This document shows positions 21,184 to 29,225 of a stretch of 64,000 nucleotides of DNA, piece by piece. This stretch comes from Micromonospora rhizosphaerae (lineage in GTDB: Bacteria; Actinomycetota; Actinomycetes; Mycobacteriales; Micromonosporaceae), in the NCBI RefSeq assembly GCF_900091465.1, contig NZ_FMHV01000002.1, positions 1,178,001 through 1,242,000 of the forward strand, read 5' to 3'. The position numbers and the translations under genes were made by a program. How positions within the stretch are numbered: position 1 is the stretch's first letter; each line of letters opens with the position of its first letter. Below the pieces are notes generated by a model. It was given only the letters and a program-made list of their open reading frames with translations, was not told the origin of the DNA and did not search any database.

Positions 21184-22677
21184 ATGTGGTGGCAGGTGAC
21201 CCAACTCGCGAAGCCGAAGGGGATCTTCGACCGGGAGCTCGAGTGGGCCGAGCTTGCCCGCTTCGCAGCCGACGACCGTCCGGGCGCGACCCTCGGGGTC
21301 GTCAGCGGTCGCCGCCGACAGGGCAAGACGTTGTTGCTCTACGAGCTGGCCCGGGCCAGCGGCGGGTTCTACTTCGGCGCCACCGAGGCAACGGCGACCG
21401 AGTCGCTCCGGCGGCTGGGCGAGGCGCTGGGCGCCTACACGGGTGCGCCGGGGCCGGTTCAGTTGGCCGACTGGAGCGCGGCGGTCGATGCCCTGCTCGC
21501 CCTGGGGCGGGAGCGCCGCGTGACTGTGGTCATCGATGAGTTCCCCTATCTGGTGCGCGCCGCCCGGGACCTCCCGTCGATCATCCAGCACGCGCTCACG
21601 CCGGGCAGGCCGGAACGTACGGAATCGCGAACACGTTTGCTGCTCTGCGGCTCGGCCCTGTCCTTCATGGGTGGCCTGCTCGCCGGCTCCGCCCCGTTGC
21701 GCGGGCGGGCCGGCCTGGAGCTGCCGGTGCAGCCACTGGACTACCGGGCCGCGGCAACGTTCTGGGGCATCGAGGATCCGTCGCTGGCGATCAAGGTGTT
21801 CGCCATTGTGGGTGGTACGCCGGCCTACCGGCGCGAATACGTTCAGGACGACGCGCCGACCGGCCCGGACGACTTCGACGGCTGGGTCGTGCGGACGGTA
21901 CTCAACCCGGCGCGGCCGTTGTTCCGGGAAGCGCGCTACCTGCTTGCAGAGGACCCTGACCTGCGTGATGTCGCGCTTTACCACTCTGTGCTGGCGGCGG
22001 TTGCGGAGGGTAACGCCAGTCGTGGGGGGATCGCCGGTTACATCGGGCGGAAGGCGACCGACCTGCAACATCCGCTCACCGTGCTGGAGGACGCCGGCCT
22101 GTTGCTGCGAGAACCGGATCCGCTGCGAAGCGGACGCAGCAGCTACCGGATCACGGAACCGCTCATCACCTTCTATCAGGCCATCATGCGACCCGCCTGG
22201 ACGGCGCTGGAACAGCGTCGTGGTGCGGACGTCTGGCGCAGGTCGCAGCGTCGGTACCTCAGCGCCGTCCTCGGTCCCCGCTTCGAGGACATCGTCCGGC
22301 AGTGGGCTATCCGTTTCGCCGACCCCGATGTCTTCGGCGGGATCGTCGCAGAGGCCAGCGCGGCAATCCTGACCGATCCGTCCAGTCGGACCAGTCACGA
22401 GATGGATCTCGTCGCGCTCGGTGAGCCGCCGCTCGGTGACGGACCGCGCCCGCTGCTCGCGATCGGTGAGGTGAAGTGGGGGCGCCGTCTGGGCGTACCG
22501 GATCTGGACCGGCTGAGGCGGGTGCGTGGCCTATTGCTCCGGCGACCCGGTGTGGACGCCGCCGGGGCGCGGCTGCTGCTGGCGAGCGCGGAGGGCTTCA
22601 CCGACGATCTGCGGCGAACGGCGGCTGAACTGTCCGACACGGTCTTGGTCGATGTCGCGCGGCTCTACGCGAATTGA
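21184..22677 (+). CDS. AAA-type ATPase with C-terminal PD-(D/E)XK-like (DUF234-type) domain
   Basis: A 497-residue protein of the archaeal-ATPase/DUF234 kind. Walker A is GRRRQGKT (42-49) and Walker B is VTVVIDEFPYL with Asp118-Glu119. A winged-helix-like middle part follows (GGIAGYIGRKATDLQHPLTVLEDAGLL, about 278-305). The C-terminus has EMDLVALG with Asp408 and IGEVKWG with Glu429 and Lys431, spaced like the metal site of PD-(D/E)XK nucleases. Members of this widespread family lack an established function. It stands alone as a single-gene unit under its own inverted-repeat promoter, with a terminator at 22706. ATG 21184 is used; GTG 21196 is possible. Confidence 0.85.
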   Translation: MWWQVTQLAKPKGIFDRELEWAELARFAADDRPGATLGVVSGRRRQGKTLLLYELARASGGFYFGATEATATESLRRLGEALGAYTGAPGPVQLADWSAAVDALLALGRERRVTVVIDEFPYLVRAARDLPSIIQHALTPGRPERTESRTRLLLCGSALSFMGGLLAGSAPLRGRAGLELPVQPLDYRAAATFWGIEDPSLAIKVFAIVGGTPAYRREYVQDDAPTGPDDFDGWVVRTVLNPARPLFREARYLLAEDPDLRDVALYHSVLAAVAEGNASRGGIAGYIGRKATDLQHPLTVLEDAGLLLREPDPLRSGRSSYRITEPLITFYQAIMRPAWTALEQRRGADVWRRSQRRYLSAVLGPRFEDIVRQWAIRFADPDVFGGIVAEASAAILTDPSSRTSHEMDLVALGEPPLGDGPRPLLAIGEVKWGRRLGVPDLDRLRRVRGLLLRRPGVDAAGARLLLASAEGFTDDLRRTAAELSDTVLVDVARLYAN

Positions 22678-22705
22678 GGTCTTCGGCCCGCCTCTGCAGA
22701 CGCCG

Positions 22706-22738
22706 ACCCGCCGGGCAGGAGGACTCCGCCCGGCGGGT
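22706..22738. terminator. Hairpin terminator between the AAA ATPase and anti-sigma genes
   Basis: ACCCGCCGGGC (22706-22716) pairs perfectly with GCCCGGCGGGT (22728-22738) over an 11-base loop. It lies between convergent genes, 29 bases after one stop and 14 after the other. No T-run is present. Confidence 0.7.
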
Positions 22739-22751
22739 GGTGAGGTGGCCG

Positions 22752-23744
22752 TCAGGGAAGCTGGCCGGCCTGGTCGACCACCGCCACCTTCAGCACGGCG
22801 GTTGAGTTGATCGAGGTGCCGGCCTTGAGCCCGTACGCCTCCTGGGTCAGCACCTCGTGCTCGCCGAGGAACGCGTACGTCTTCCGGTCGAAGATGAGCT
22901 CGGCCCGGACACCCTGCACGTCGTCCCGGGCGAGGGCGACTCCGGCACGCCCGGCCTCGTCGGTGACGTCACCGACCACCCTTACGCCGGGGATCCGGGC
23001 GACCGCCTCGAAGACGGCGGCCAGCGACGCCGGCGAGAGGTACGCCTCCCGGATCAGGTCGCCGGCGGCGGTGAACGCCTCCTGGTCCCGCGGGTTCTTC
23101 GTCCCGTCCGCGCCGCGATACAGGTAGGCCAACATGCCGTCGGCGTCCGTGGGCAGGTCGGCGCGGTAACCCGGGGTGGGCGTGCACTCGACCTGCACAG
23201 CCTTGCCGTACTTCCGTTGGGTGCTCGTACCGTCCTGGCACCCCGGCAGGACCAGATTGTCCCGGCCGGAGGCCGGGTCGCCCTGCTCCCGCAGCAGCCC
23301 GTCCCGAGTGCCGTCGACGGAGAGCCACACCCGCCGGTGGGCCGGGCTGATCGTCACCCGTTCCGAACCGCCCTCGTGCACGCTCATCGTGACGGTGCGG
23401 GATTCGACGTAGATGAACTGGTCGGCGCGGACGGGCCGGGCAGGTTGACGTCTCGCCTGCGCGGCCGCGCTGGCGAGGATCCGCTCGGCGGCGGACGCGG
23501 TGGACACCGGGGTCCGCTCCCCGAAGGAGACCACCTGGGTGGCCAGCACGCCGACGGTCAGCGCGGCGGCGAGCCCGCCGACCGCCGCCAGCCGCCAGCC
23601 GAACCGGGGGCGCGCGAACCTGGCGGTGCGGCGGGCGGGCCGGGTCGCCTCGGTGAGGACCCGGTGCCGCAGGCGTGCCGGCGGGGTGGGGCCGGGCGGG
23701 TCGAGGGTACGGCCCAGATCGTCCAGCGTCTTCAGGTCGTTCAT
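22752..23744 (-). CDS. CU044_5270-family membrane protein, probable anti-sigma partner
   Basis: A 330-residue single-pass membrane protein. The N-terminal cytosolic part (about 1-45) is followed by the membrane segment LAAVGGLAAALTVGVLATQVV (about 52-72) and an extracytoplasmic domain with ADQFIYVESRTVTM, typical of this family, which regularly follows ECF-like sigma genes in actinobacteria. GAGGTG precedes ATG 23744, which overlaps the sigma-factor stop by four bases (ATGA). The overlap and topology suggest that it restrains the sigma factor at the membrane, although no zinc-binding anti-sigma motif is seen, so that role is inferred. Confidence 0.78.
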   Translation of the reverse strand: MNDLKTLDDLGRTLDPPGPTPPARLRHRVLTEATRPARRTARFARPRFGWRLAAVGGLAAALTVGVLATQVVSFGERTPVSTASAAERILASAAAQARRQPARPVRADQFIYVESRTVTMSVHEGGSERVTISPAHRRVWLSVDGTRDGLLREQGDPASGRDNLVLPGCQDGTSTQRKYGKAVQVECTPTPGYRADLPTDADGMLAYLYRGADGTKNPRDQEAFTAAGDLIREAYLSPASLAAVFEAVARIPGVRVVGDVTDEAGRAGVALARDDVQGVRAELIFDRKTYAFLGEHEVLTQEAYGLKAGTSINSTAVLKVAVVDQAGQLP

Positions 23745-24334
23745 CGGTCCACCTCGGTGATGTCGGTCGGGTTGCTGTCGCCGAGCGCGGCGCGCAGCTT
23801 GCGGCGGGCGCGGTGCAGCCGGGAGCGCACCGTGCCGATCTTGATCTGGAGGGTCTCGGCCACCTCCTCGTAGCTGAGGTCGCTCCACGCGACTAGCAGC
23901 AGCACGTCCCGGTCTCCGGGGGAGAGCCGCCGCAGCGCCTCGGCGAGCGGCCGGCGGGTGGAGCGGGCGGTGACCGACGCGGCGACCCGGTCGGCGAAGC
24001 CTTCCGCGACGTCGTCGACACCGGCGCGTCCGAGCGCCCGCCACCGGGCCTCCTCGGCCCGCCGGTGCCGGGCGATCTCCCTGGTCAGGATGCCGAAGAA
24101 CCAGGGGCGGGCGTCGGTCCGCGCCAGGTCGTACGAGCTGCGCCGGCGGAACGCGGCGAGGAAGGTGTCGGCGACGACGTCCTCGGCGAGTTCCGGCCCG
24201 ACCCGCCGGTACGCGTACCGGTAGAGCTGCGCCGCGTACCGGTCGTAGAGCACGCCGAACTCCTCGGCGTCCCGGCGGGACGCCGCGATGGCCGTGGCGT
24301 CGCTGACGGCGCGGCCCGACACCACCGTCAGCAC
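23741..24334 (-). CDS. ECF-like sigma-70 family RNA polymerase sigma factor
   Basis: A 197-residue two-domain sigma factor. Region 2 spans EFGVLYDRYAAQLYRYAYRRVG to TDARPWFFGILTREIARHRR (about 25-92). Region 4 is LSPGDRDVLLLVAWSDLSYEEVAETLQIKIGTVRSRLHRARRKLR (about 138-183), with the usual helix-turn-helix. It is cotranscribed and overlaps the downstream membrane protein. The start is GTG 24334; in-frame GTG codons within the next five residues are alternatives. The inducing signal and the promoter it reads are unknown. Confidence 0.9.
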   Translation of the reverse strand: MLTVVSGRAVSDATAIAASRRDAEEFGVLYDRYAAQLYRYAYRRVGPELAEDVVADTFLAAFRRRSSYDLARTDARPWFFGILTREIARHRRAEEARWRALGRAGVDDVAEGFADRVAASVTARSTRRPLAEALRRLSPGDRDVLLLVAWSDLSYEEVAETLQIKIGTVRSRLHRARRKLRAALGDSNPTDITEVDR

Positions 24335-24447
24335 AGTGGTGCGGCTTGTCGGGGCTGACTCACGATGGACCTCCTGTCCGCTGGTGATCTGACACCCTGT
24401 CTCTCCGTGAGCGGGGTTCCGGGTTCACGCCGGGACGGGAGCGGTCC

Positions 24448-24918
24448 TCAGGGCCCGAGCCAACCGGAGACGTCGAGGCGGAAGAAGTTTGGCTCGGCGA
24501 CCGTCCGCAGGTCGTCCTCCATCGCCGCGACGCGATCGGCGCCGAGCGTCGCCGCCCAGCGGTCGCGCAGCTGGTCGAACACGACCGCCGAACGGCGCAG
24601 ACCGTCGAGGCCCCGCTCGGTCATCCGGACCAGCTTGCGGCGGGCGTCGGCGGGGTCGTCCGCACGTTCCAGGTAGCCGAGGGCGACCAGGCGGTCCACC
24701 GTCTTGCCGGCGGCCTGCTTCGAGACGCCGAGCCGCTGACCCAGCTCGGATGCGGTGGTGCCGTCGACGCCGACCGCCTGGAGGACGAAGCCGTGCGCGG
24801 GCCGCAGCTCCGGGTGCCCCTGTCGGGCCAGTTCGGCGTGCAGGTCGTCGATGAGCGTACGGAAGCCCGCGAGCAGCAGCAGGGGCAGCGCGAAGCCGGG
24901 GCGGTCAGGTGTTGGCAT
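24448..24918 (-). CDS. MarR-family transcriptional regulator
   Basis: A 156-residue winged-helix protein with DNA-binding helices TTASELGQRLGVSKQAAGKTVDRLVALGYL and the wing ERADDPADARRKLVRMTERG (DXRXK motif), typical of MarR. There is no cysteine, so thiol oxidation of the OhrR kind is ruled out as its signal. It is divergent from the AhpD-like gene at 24981, with two operator-like repeats between them (24922-24960). ATG 24918 is chosen; ATG 24933 is in frame but would place an operator inside the coding region. No Shine-Dalgarno precedes either, so the message may be leaderless. Confidence 0.85.
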   Translation of the reverse strand: MPTPDRPGFALPLLLLAGFRTLIDDLHAELARQGHPELRPAHGFVLQAVGVDGTTASELGQRLGVSKQAAGKTVDRLVALGYLERADDPADARRKLVRMTERGLDGLRRSAVVFDQLRDRWAATLGADRVAAMEDDLRTVAEPNFFRLDVSGWLGP

Positions 24919-24921
24919 ATT

Positions 24922-24960
24922 CGACAACCACATTTACTATCTGGTCAACCACGTTGACTA
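24922..24960. promoter_or_regulatory. Tandem operator sites of the MarR/AhpD divergon
   Basis: GGTCAACCACGTTGACTA (24943-24960) contains the perfect palindrome GTCAAC-CAC-GTTGAC. A second site, CGACAACCACATTTACTA (24922-24939), matches it at 14 of 18 positions exactly 21 bases away, two helical turns. This is the pattern expected for cooperative binding of two dimers covering both divergent promoters. Confidence 0.7.
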
Positions 24961-24980
24961 TCGTATGCGAGAGGGTCGCC

Positions 24981-25541
24981 ATGTCCCGACCGGTCTTCAC
25001 CGCCCACACTCCCGACACCGCGCCCGCCGCCGCCCGGCCGACCATGACCGGGGTACGCCGGAAGCTCGGTCACCTGCCCACCGGGGTCGCCCTGATGGCC
25101 GAGTCCCCGGAGCTGCTCAAGGGCTTCCTCACCGCCAACGCCACCTTCGAGTCCACCGACCTCGACCCGGTCGAGCGGGAGGTGGTCGTGCTGACCGTCG
25201 CCACCCGCAACGAGTGCCACATCTGCGTGGCCATGCACACCGCCACGCTGACCTGGCACGGCGCCGATCCGGAGCTGATCGAGGCGCTGCGGGCCGGGGA
25301 GGAGCTGCCCGATGCGCGGCTGGAGGCGGTGCGCCGGTTCACCCTGGCCGTGCTCGACCACCGGGGCGCGGTGCCGGACGACGAGCTGAGCGCCTTCCTG
25401 GACGCCGGCTTCCGGCCCCGGCACGCCCTCGACGTGGTGCTCGGCGTCGGGACGTACACGATCTCGACCTTCGCGAACCGGCTCACCGACGCGCCGCTCG
25501 ACCCGCCCCTGGTCGCGTACGCCTGGGAGCCGGCCGCCTGA
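24981..25541 (+). CDS. AhpD-like / carboxymuconolactone decarboxylase family protein
   Basis: A 186-residue helical protein with the AhpD redox motif in TRNECHICVAMHTATL: Glu, CXXC cysteines and a downstream His. AhpD-like proteins use these cysteines for peroxide or disulfide reduction. Most of the CMD fold is recognisable (GHLPTGVALMAESPELLKGF). ATG 24981 is preceded by GAGAGGG. The divergent MarR regulator and the tandem operator suggest an inducible redox or aromatic-compound response. The actual substrate cannot be told from sequence. Confidence 0.85.
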   Translation: MSRPVFTAHTPDTAPAAARPTMTGVRRKLGHLPTGVALMAESPELLKGFLTANATFESTDLDPVEREVVVLTVATRNECHICVAMHTATLTWHGADPELIEALRAGEELPDARLEAVRRFTLAVLDHRGAVPDDELSAFLDAGFRPRHALDVVLGVGTYTISTFANRLTDAPLDPPLVAYAWEPAA

Positions 25542-25666
25542 CCGTGCGCGGCATGCGGCATCGTGCGGCGTCCCAGCGCCGGAACGCCGCGACATGCCGC
25601 ATCTCACGACGCGCGGCGGCCACCCGGCGTGGGCGGCCGAGTCGGGGGTGCGGGAGACTGGCTGCC

Positions 25667-27127
25667 ATGGCGGCTCGTGGCTTCCCGTACACCGATCTCA
25701 AGGACTTCCTCGCGGCGCTGGAACGCGAGGGCGAGCTGCGGCGGGTGAGCGTCCCGGTCGACCCCACCCTGGAGATCAGCGAGGTGGTCACCCGGACCGT
25801 CCGCGCGGGCGGCCCGGCGCTGCTCTTCGAGCGGCCGACCCGGGGCGAGATGCCCGTCGCGATCAACCTCTTCGGCACCGAGAAGCGGATGGCGACGGCG
25901 CTGGGCGTCGACTCGCTGGACGAGATCGGCCAGCGGATCGGCGCGCTGATCAAGCCGGAGCTGCCGGTCGGCTGGTCCGGCATCCGCGAGGGCCTCGGCA
26001 AGGTCATGCAGCTCAAGTCGGTGCCGCCGCGCAAGGTGAAGACGGCGCCCTGCCAGCAGGTGGTGTACAAGGGGGACGACGTCGACCTGAACCGGCTGCC
26101 CGGGCTCCAGGTCTGGCCGGGCGACGGCGGGATCTTCCACAACTTCGGGCTGACCCACACCAAGCACCCCGAGACCGGCAAGCGCAACCTCGGGCTCTAC
26201 CGGCTCCAGCAGCACAGCCGCAACACCCTCGGCATGCACTGGCAGATCCACAAGGACTCCACCGCCCACCACGCCGTCGCCGAGCGGCTCGGCCAGCGAC
26301 TGCCGGTCGCGATCGCGATCGGCTGCGACCCGGTGGTCAGCTACGCGGCGAGCGCGCCGCTCCCCGGCGACATCGACGAGTACCTGTTCGCCGGCTTCCT
26401 GCGCGGCGAGCGGGTGGAGATGGTCGACTGCCTGACCGTGCCGCTGCAGGTGCCGGCGCACGCCCAGGTGGTGCTGGAGGGCTACCTGGAGCCCGGCGAG
26501 CGGCTGCCCGAGGGGCCGTTCGGCGACCACACCGGCTTCTACACGCCGGTCGAGCCGTTCCCGGTGCTGCACGTCGAGACGATGACCATGCAGCGCGACC
26601 CGGTCTACCACTCGATCGTCACCTCCAAGCCGCCGCAGGAGGACCACGGCCTGGGCAAGGCCACCGAGCGGATCTTCCAGCCGCTGCTCAAGCTGCTGAT
26701 CCCGGACATCGTCGACTACGACCTGCCGGCCGCCGGGGTCTTCCACAACTGCGCGATCGTGTCGATCCGCAAGCGCTACCCGAAGCACGCGCAGAAGGTG
26801 ATGAACGCGATCTGGGGCGCGCACCTGATGTCGCTGACCAAGCTGATCGTGATCGTCGACGAGGACTGCGACGTGCACGACTACAACGAGGTGGCGTTCC
26901 GCGCCTTCGGCAACGTCGACTACGCCCGGGATCTGCTGCTCACCGAGGGCCCGGTGGATCACCTGGACCACGCGTCGTACCAGCAGTTCTGGGGCGGTAA
27001 GGCGGGCATCGACGCGACCCGCAAGCTGCCGAGCGAGGGCTACACCCGGGGCTGGCCGGAGGAGATGTCGATGTCGCCCGAGGTGGTCTCGCTGGTCGAC
27101 AAGCGCTGGAAGGAGTACGGGATCTGA
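25667..27127 (+). CDS. mqnL: UbiD-family decarboxylase of menaquinone (futalosine) synthesis
   Basis: A 486-residue prenylated-FMN-dependent decarboxylase of the UbiD family. Typical blocks are GTEKRMATALGV, NLGLYRLQQHSRNTLGMHWQIHKD and LPEGPFGDHTGFYTP. In futalosine-pathway bacteria such a protein decarboxylates the 1,4-dihydroxy-6-naphthoate ring (MqnL), using the cofactor made by a UbiX-like enzyme, here at 29226. ATG 25667 follows GGGAG at a long spacing; the first conserved segment, FPYTDLKDFLAALEREGEL, begins right after it. The stop overlaps the UbiA-like gene by one base (TGATG). The symbol follows the pathway context, as six other menaquinone genes lie in the window. Confidence 0.88.
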   Translation: MAARGFPYTDLKDFLAALEREGELRRVSVPVDPTLEISEVVTRTVRAGGPALLFERPTRGEMPVAINLFGTEKRMATALGVDSLDEIGQRIGALIKPELPVGWSGIREGLGKVMQLKSVPPRKVKTAPCQQVVYKGDDVDLNRLPGLQVWPGDGGIFHNFGLTHTKHPETGKRNLGLYRLQQHSRNTLGMHWQIHKDSTAHHAVAERLGQRLPVAIAIGCDPVVSYAASAPLPGDIDEYLFAGFLRGERVEMVDCLTVPLQVPAHAQVVLEGYLEPGERLPEGPFGDHTGFYTPVEPFPVLHVETMTMQRDPVYHSIVTSKPPQEDHGLGKATERIFQPLLKLLIPDIVDYDLPAAGVFHNCAIVSIRKRYPKHAQKVMNAIWGAHLMSLTKLIVIVDEDCDVHDYNEVAFRAFGNVDYARDLLLTEGPVDHLDHASYQQFWGGKAGIDATRKLPSEGYTRGWPEEMSMSPEVVSLVDKRWKEYGI

Positions 27128-28038
27128 TGACCGCCGTCGTGGAGCCGGTCGAACGCCCGGGCCGGGTCAAGTCCTTCCTCAAGCTGGTCGCGATCGAGCA
27201 CTCGGTCTTCGCGTTGCCGTTCGCGTACCTGTCGGCGTTGACGGCGATGCAGGCCAACGGTGGCCGGGTGCGCTGGGGGGACCTGCTGCTGATCACCGTG
27301 GCGATGGTCGGGGCGCGGACGTTCGCGATGGCCGCCAACCGGATCCTCGACCGGCGGATCGACGCGCGGAACCCGCGTACCGCCGGGCGGGAGCTGGTCA
27401 CCGGGGCGGTGAGCCTGCGCACGGCCTGGACCGGCGCGGCGGTCGCCCTGGTGGTCTTCCTGGCCGCCGCCGCCCTGCTCAACCCGCTCTGCCTGGCGCT
27501 CGCCCCGCTCGCCGTGGTCCCGCTGGTCGTCTACCCGTACGGCAAGCGGTTCACCAACTGGCCGCACGCCATCCTGGCGCTCGCCCAGGCGGTCGGCCCG
27601 GTCGGCGCCTGGCTCGCGGTCACCGGCACCCTCGAGGGCTCCTGGCCGGCCTGGCTGCTCGGCGCGGCGGTGGGCCTCTGGATCGGTGGCTTCGACCTGA
27701 TCTACGCCTGCCAGGACGCCGACGTCGACCGGCAGATCGGCGTGCACAGCGTGCCGGCCCGCTACGGGCGGCGCTTCGCGCTGCACACCTCCACCGTCGC
27801 GCACGTGGTGACCTTCGCGCTCTTCATCTGGTTCGGCGCGTTGGTCGGCTTCGGCTGGCTCTGGTGGATCGGGCTCGCGCTCACCGCGGTCGCCTTCGGC
27901 TACCAGCACCTCGTGGTCAGCCCCACCGATCTGAGCAGGGTCAACCGGGCCTTCTTCACCGCCAACGGCTTCGTCGGCATCGCGCTCTTCGTCTTCGCTC
28001 TGCTCGACCTGGTGATCCGCCTCGGCCTGCGCCCCTGA
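27127..28038 (+). CDS. mqnP: UbiA-family prenyltransferase of menaquinone synthesis
   Basis: A 303-residue polytopic membrane enzyme. The first aspartate motif is NRILDRRIDARNPRTAGREL and the second is IYACQDADVDRQIGVHSVP, the Mg-diphosphate sites of UbiA proteins; hydrophobic segments fit nine helices. Following directly on the UbiD-like decarboxylase with a one-base overlap, it should attach the polyprenyl chain to the naphthoquinone nucleus (MqnP). FLKLVAIEHSVFALPFAYLSA is characteristic of this clade. A convergent terpene synthase ends 17 bases downstream. Confidence 0.9.
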   Translation: MTAVVEPVERPGRVKSFLKLVAIEHSVFALPFAYLSALTAMQANGGRVRWGDLLLITVAMVGARTFAMAANRILDRRIDARNPRTAGRELVTGAVSLRTAWTGAAVALVVFLAAAALLNPLCLALAPLAVVPLVVYPYGKRFTNWPHAILALAQAVGPVGAWLAVTGTLEGSWPAWLLGAAVGLWIGGFDLIYACQDADVDRQIGVHSVPARYGRRFALHTSTVAHVVTFALFIWFGALVGFGWLWWIGLALTAVAFGYQHLVVSPTDLSRVNRAFFTANGFVGIALFVFALLDLVIRLGLRP

Positions 28039-28053
28039 GCCGCCGGCGTGGTC

Positions 28054-28105
28054 GTCAAGAGGGAGCCCCTGCTCCAGCGGAGGCGTCAACAAGGGGCCCC
28101 TGCTC
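28054..28105. repeat. Two direct repeats forming the 3' end of the terpene synthase gene
   Basis: GTCAAGAGGGAGCCCCTGCTC (from 28054) and a second copy from 28085 agree at 18 of 21 positions, 31 bases apart; both hold a short GGGNNCCCC-like core. They lie at the convergent junction with the UbiA-like gene and encode the last residues, and the stop codon, of the terpene synthase. Confidence 0.6.
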
Positions 28106-29059
28106 ACCGACGGGGTAGCGGGGGCTCTCCAGCGTCCAGTCGACGGTGCCGCGGACCGCGTCGGCGATCCCGTCGAGGTGGGCGGTGACCGCCTCGTCCA
28201 GCGCCGGGCCGAACGACGGCACCGCCGCGCGGAGCGCCACGAACCGGCCCATCGCCGCCCGCCAGCGCTCGGCCACCAACTCCACCGCGGTCCGCACCGG
28301 CACGCCCCGCTCGGCGGCCACCGCCAGCACCAGGTTGTGGCCGCCGGCGGTGGCCCGGTCCCGCTCCAATGAGGCCAGGTCGTTGAACCAGGAGAGCAGG
28401 TCGTTGCCGAGGTCGGCGATCCGGCGCAGCGCGGGATGGTGATAGACCGGGTCGGGCAGCGGCCGGCCCGTCGCGAACTCGATCAACGGGTACGACACGT
28501 ACGCCGCCGAGGTGGCCCGCCGCAGCTCGACGTACTCGTCGACCGCCGGCGCCCGGCCCGCGGCCCTGGCGACCGCCTCGCGCCAGACGCCGTCGAGATG
28601 GTGACCGACCGCGTCGGCGAACCGGAGCCGCCAGCGGGCCGGCATCCGCCGTCGCGGCTCCCGCCACGCCTGCACCAGCAGGCGGCGCAGCGGCCCGGAA
28701 AAGCCGGGATGGCGGACCCGCGGGCCTGCCCGGAGCAGGGCGAGCGCCCCGTCCCGCAGCGCGCGGATCTGCGGCGGGGTGAGCCGGCCCGGCCCGTCGC
28801 AGGCGTCGTCGACCAGGAAGAACCAGGTGAACAGGGCGGCCAGCGCGCGCAGGTCCGGCTCGGTCGCGTCCGCGTAGAGCCGGCCGGCGTACCGGGCGAA
28901 GCCGGCCCGGGCCAGCCGGTCCAGAGCGGCCGGGTCCAGCGGCAGGCCGAGCTGGAACAGGCGGTCGACCAGCCACTCCTGCACGGGATCCGCGTACGGG
29001 GAGAGCCGGGGCGGGATCGGGCAGTCGGACCGCAGCGATCGGAGCACGGCCTCCGTCAT
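28055..29059 (-). CDS. Class I terpene synthase (cyclase)
   Basis: A 334-residue class I terpene synthase. The metal motif is FFLVDDACDGPG with D84-D85-x-x-D88. The second motif, NDLLSWFND, has N219 and S223 of the NSE triad, but the expected glutamate is aspartate D227. The conserved C-terminal RY pair occurs in TLESPRYP. It should cyclise a linear prenyl diphosphate, probably farnesyl or geranyl, to a volatile or membrane terpene; the product cannot be told. AAGGGA precedes ATG 29059. It sits on the opposite strand between mqnP and the UbiX-like gene, sharing a divergent promoter region with the latter. Its final residues come from short repeats. Confidence 0.85.
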   Translation of the reverse strand: MTEAVLRSLRSDCPIPPRLSPYADPVQEWLVDRLFQLGLPLDPAALDRLARAGFARYAGRLYADATEPDLRALAALFTWFFLVDDACDGPGRLTPPQIRALRDGALALLRAGPRVRHPGFSGPLRRLLVQAWREPRRRMPARWRLRFADAVGHHLDGVWREAVARAAGRAPAVDEYVELRRATSAAYVSYPLIEFATGRPLPDPVYHHPALRRIADLGNDLLSWFNDLASLERDRATAGGHNLVLAVAAERGVPVRTAVELVAERWRAAMGRFVALRAAVPSFGPALDEAVTAHLDGIADAVRGTVDWTLESPRYPVGEQGPLVDASAGAGAPS

Positions 29060-29127
29060 CACCGATCCCTTCCGATGTGGATCGCCGACGGCAGCATGGC
29101 AGGTCGGCCGGCCGGTCGATGCCCGGC

Positions 29128-29154
29128 GGGACAACGGGGTTGTCCCGGGACAAT
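29128..29154. promoter_or_regulatory. Three half-site operator between terpene synthase and UbiX-like gene
   Basis: GGGACAAC (29128-29135), GTTGTCCC (29139-29146) and GGGACAAT (29147-29154) form a perfect 8-base palindrome with a 3-base centre plus a third adjacent half-site. The element lies 69 bases from the terpene synthase start and 71 from the UbiX-like start, about midway. A shared regulator of both genes is likely; its identity is unknown. Confidence 0.6.
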
Positions 29155-29225
29155 GCGGACCTTTCGGACCCGGCGCAAAGGGGGTGCCCGCCCGTCCGCC
29201 CCGGGGACCAGGCAGGCTTGACGGT

